A stretch of 64,000 nucleotides of DNA. Source: UBA5069 sp963773745 (GTDB lineage: Bacteria; Chloroflexota; Anaerolineae; Caldilineales; Caldilineaceae). Location of the stretch: positions 186,001-250,000 of the forward strand of contig CAVZCL010000001.1 of NCBI GenBank assembly GCA_963773745.1, read 5' to 3'. Positions within the stretch are counted from its first letter, which is position 1. Every line of letters starts with the position of its first letter. The position numbers and the translations under genes were made by a program. The notes beneath the pieces were generated by a model. The model worked only from the letters and a program-made list of their open reading frames with translations, ran no database searches and had not been told where the DNA came from. Shown here piece after piece: positions 63,001 to 64,000 of this stretch.

Positions 63001-64000
63001 CTGCGCTTCTTCAAGCCCGACGTCTTTACCGCCTCGCCCGCTAACCAGGGCGGCGATGACGCCAAGGACAGCGACGGCGAGATTGCAGGCCCGGGCAACG
63101 CCTACTATGACACCGCACCCTTCACACTGGGCACGGCGGGCCAGCCGCGGATCGACCTGACGCGCGACTTTGGCCTCGTGCGCATTACCGAGTATGCCGA
63201 CGCGCCCTATGCCGGCGCATTCAAGTACCCCACCAACGCTGCCGCACTCCTTGCGGACAGCCAGAATCCGGCGCTGGCCGCCCGCCACATCATTGTGAGC
63301 GAGAGCAACCCCTTCCGCCTGGGTGCGTTGCGCGACGCCGAGCTGGACGGCCAGCCCAACCTGGCCGCCAATGGCGACGACACGGCCAATGGTACATTCC
63401 CTGCCGGCGTCACCCCGGGCGACGACGAAGATGGTGTGACGCTCCCGGGCCTGCTGCCCGACGTGGCGGGCACAGGCAACTACGGCGTCTTCATGCGCGG
63501 CGTATCCGAGCCCCGTGCAGATTGCCGTCACGGCCCCCAGCACAGGCACCGCATACGTGAGCGCCTGGATTGACTGGAACGCCAACGGAATCTGGGAAAG
63601 TGGCGAGCAGATTGCCACCAACGCCACGCGCGGCGGCAACGGCTCCGGCACGATCACGCTCAACGTCACGCCGCCCGCCGGCGCAACGCTGGGCACCACC
63701 TACGCCCGCTTCCGCCTGAGCCCGCAGAAGGACCTGCTGCCCACGGGCACGGCCATCGACGGCGAAGTGGAAGACTACCGCATTCAGGTCATCGAGCGCC
63801 CAAGCAAGTCCATTACGGCCACTTCTGAGGCGCATACATCAGGCACGGCGCTTGTCCCCGGCGAAGTGATCCGATACCGGCTGCGCGCCGCTATCCCCGA
63901 AGGCGACGTCAAGAACGTCGTCTTCAAGGACAACCTGCCTGCCGGCCTGCAGTACATTGGCAACATCAGCGTCACCGTAGAGTCCAATACGGGCATGACC
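60057..64000 (+). CDS. Giant DUF11/SdrD-like surface protein, frame-shifted, 3' end off window
   Basis: More than 1,310 residues from ATG 60057. A signal peptide (ALFAFLIPLLLASVLFVLG, ending near AIAQA at residue 54) is followed by several DUF11-type beta modules: ITDPLPAGLEFLGVELPPG, VVVTDTIPSQFDLLDFS, VMGDLLPAQFEYVPGTLVV and IVVVDILPYIG. Near 62780 an SdrD B-like module starts (VGDFVWLDVAGLQNDGVQ, GYYLFDNLPGGQYFL). Near 63550 comes a GEVEDY-type module (AWIDWNANGIWESGEQI, DGEVEDYRI), then another DUF11. The frame shifts near 62020 and, at a run of C, near 63515. This architecture belongs to cell-surface adhesins and sheath-like proteins. The end is outside the window. Confidence 0.87.

Overview
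The window is GC-rich bacterial chromosomal DNA with dense genes on both strands. It has one tRNA (Lys, CTT) and no rRNA, integrase, transposase gene or CRISPR array. The gene set suggests a Chloroflexota bacterium of the Anaerolineae/Caldilineae kind: ribose/fructose-type sugar ABC systems with Ala/Pro-rich lipoproteins, secreted proteins with Thr/Pro stalks and VVEVTRVVEVT-type linkers, huge DUF11/SdrD-like surface proteins, a M29 aminopeptidase, and a 2-oxoacid:ferredoxin oxidoreductase operon. That placement is an inference from protein style; no marker gene proves it.

Layout. 1-4145 (minus): a partial molybdenum-hydroxylase 2Fe-2S subunit, SufE, and a four-subunit 2-oxoacid:ferredoxin oxidoreductase operon. 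4532-6196: an AAC(2')-I-like acetyltransferase and an alpha/alpha-toroid protein. 6515-9382: a GbsR/MarR regulator with its own promoter and a three-gene ABC exporter. 9396-12513: homocysteine S-methyltransferase, an LEA-like stress protein and a formate/nitrite-type transporter. 12545-13726: a DUF123 nuclease-like gene and a decayed stretch. 13727-17246: a MiaB-like methylthiotransferase and a NADAR + ADP-ribosylglycohydrolase fusion. 17272-21638 (minus): an ABC-2 transporter with a secreted partner, then an aminopeptidase. 22587-34407 (minus): a ten-gene GntR-regulated polyol or sugar catabolic operon. 34754-39299: a small membrane protein, RecJ, a YprB-like exonuclease and an SCP2 protein. 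39585-50348: an iron alcohol dehydrogenase, a DUF5666 secreted protein, an aldo/keto reductase, GalM, a fructose-type ABC operon with an enolase-superfamily dehydratase, and a two-TM potassium channel. 50481-54177 (minus): VOC protein, UDP-sugar pyrophosphorylase, gamma-glutamyltransferase. 54346-64000: a block of large surface or secreted proteins, the last running off the window.

How the genes work together. The minus-strand operon imports a polyol or sugar (lipoprotein, ATPase, two permeases), oxidises or isomerises it (two zinc dehydrogenases, an SDR, a TIM-barrel isomerase) and phosphorylates a ketose (xylulokinase) under a GntR/UTRA regulator. The second ABC operon feeds an acid-sugar dehydratase. 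The oxoacid oxidoreductase would reduce ferredoxin from oxoacids.

Two features cross the whole window. First, about 20 genes are interrupted by single-base shifts where homology clearly continues in another frame; several fall at short homopolymers, so consensus errors are the first explanation. Second, intergenic DNA is unusually rich in long inverted repeats: a REP-like doublet family with copy-specific arms (4 copies), a GAAGCGAGGCTTCC hairpin family (5 copies), and several long hairpins unrelated to each other (arms up to 73 bp). The most interesting protein is the NADAR-ADP-ribosylglycohydrolase fusion at 15555-17246.
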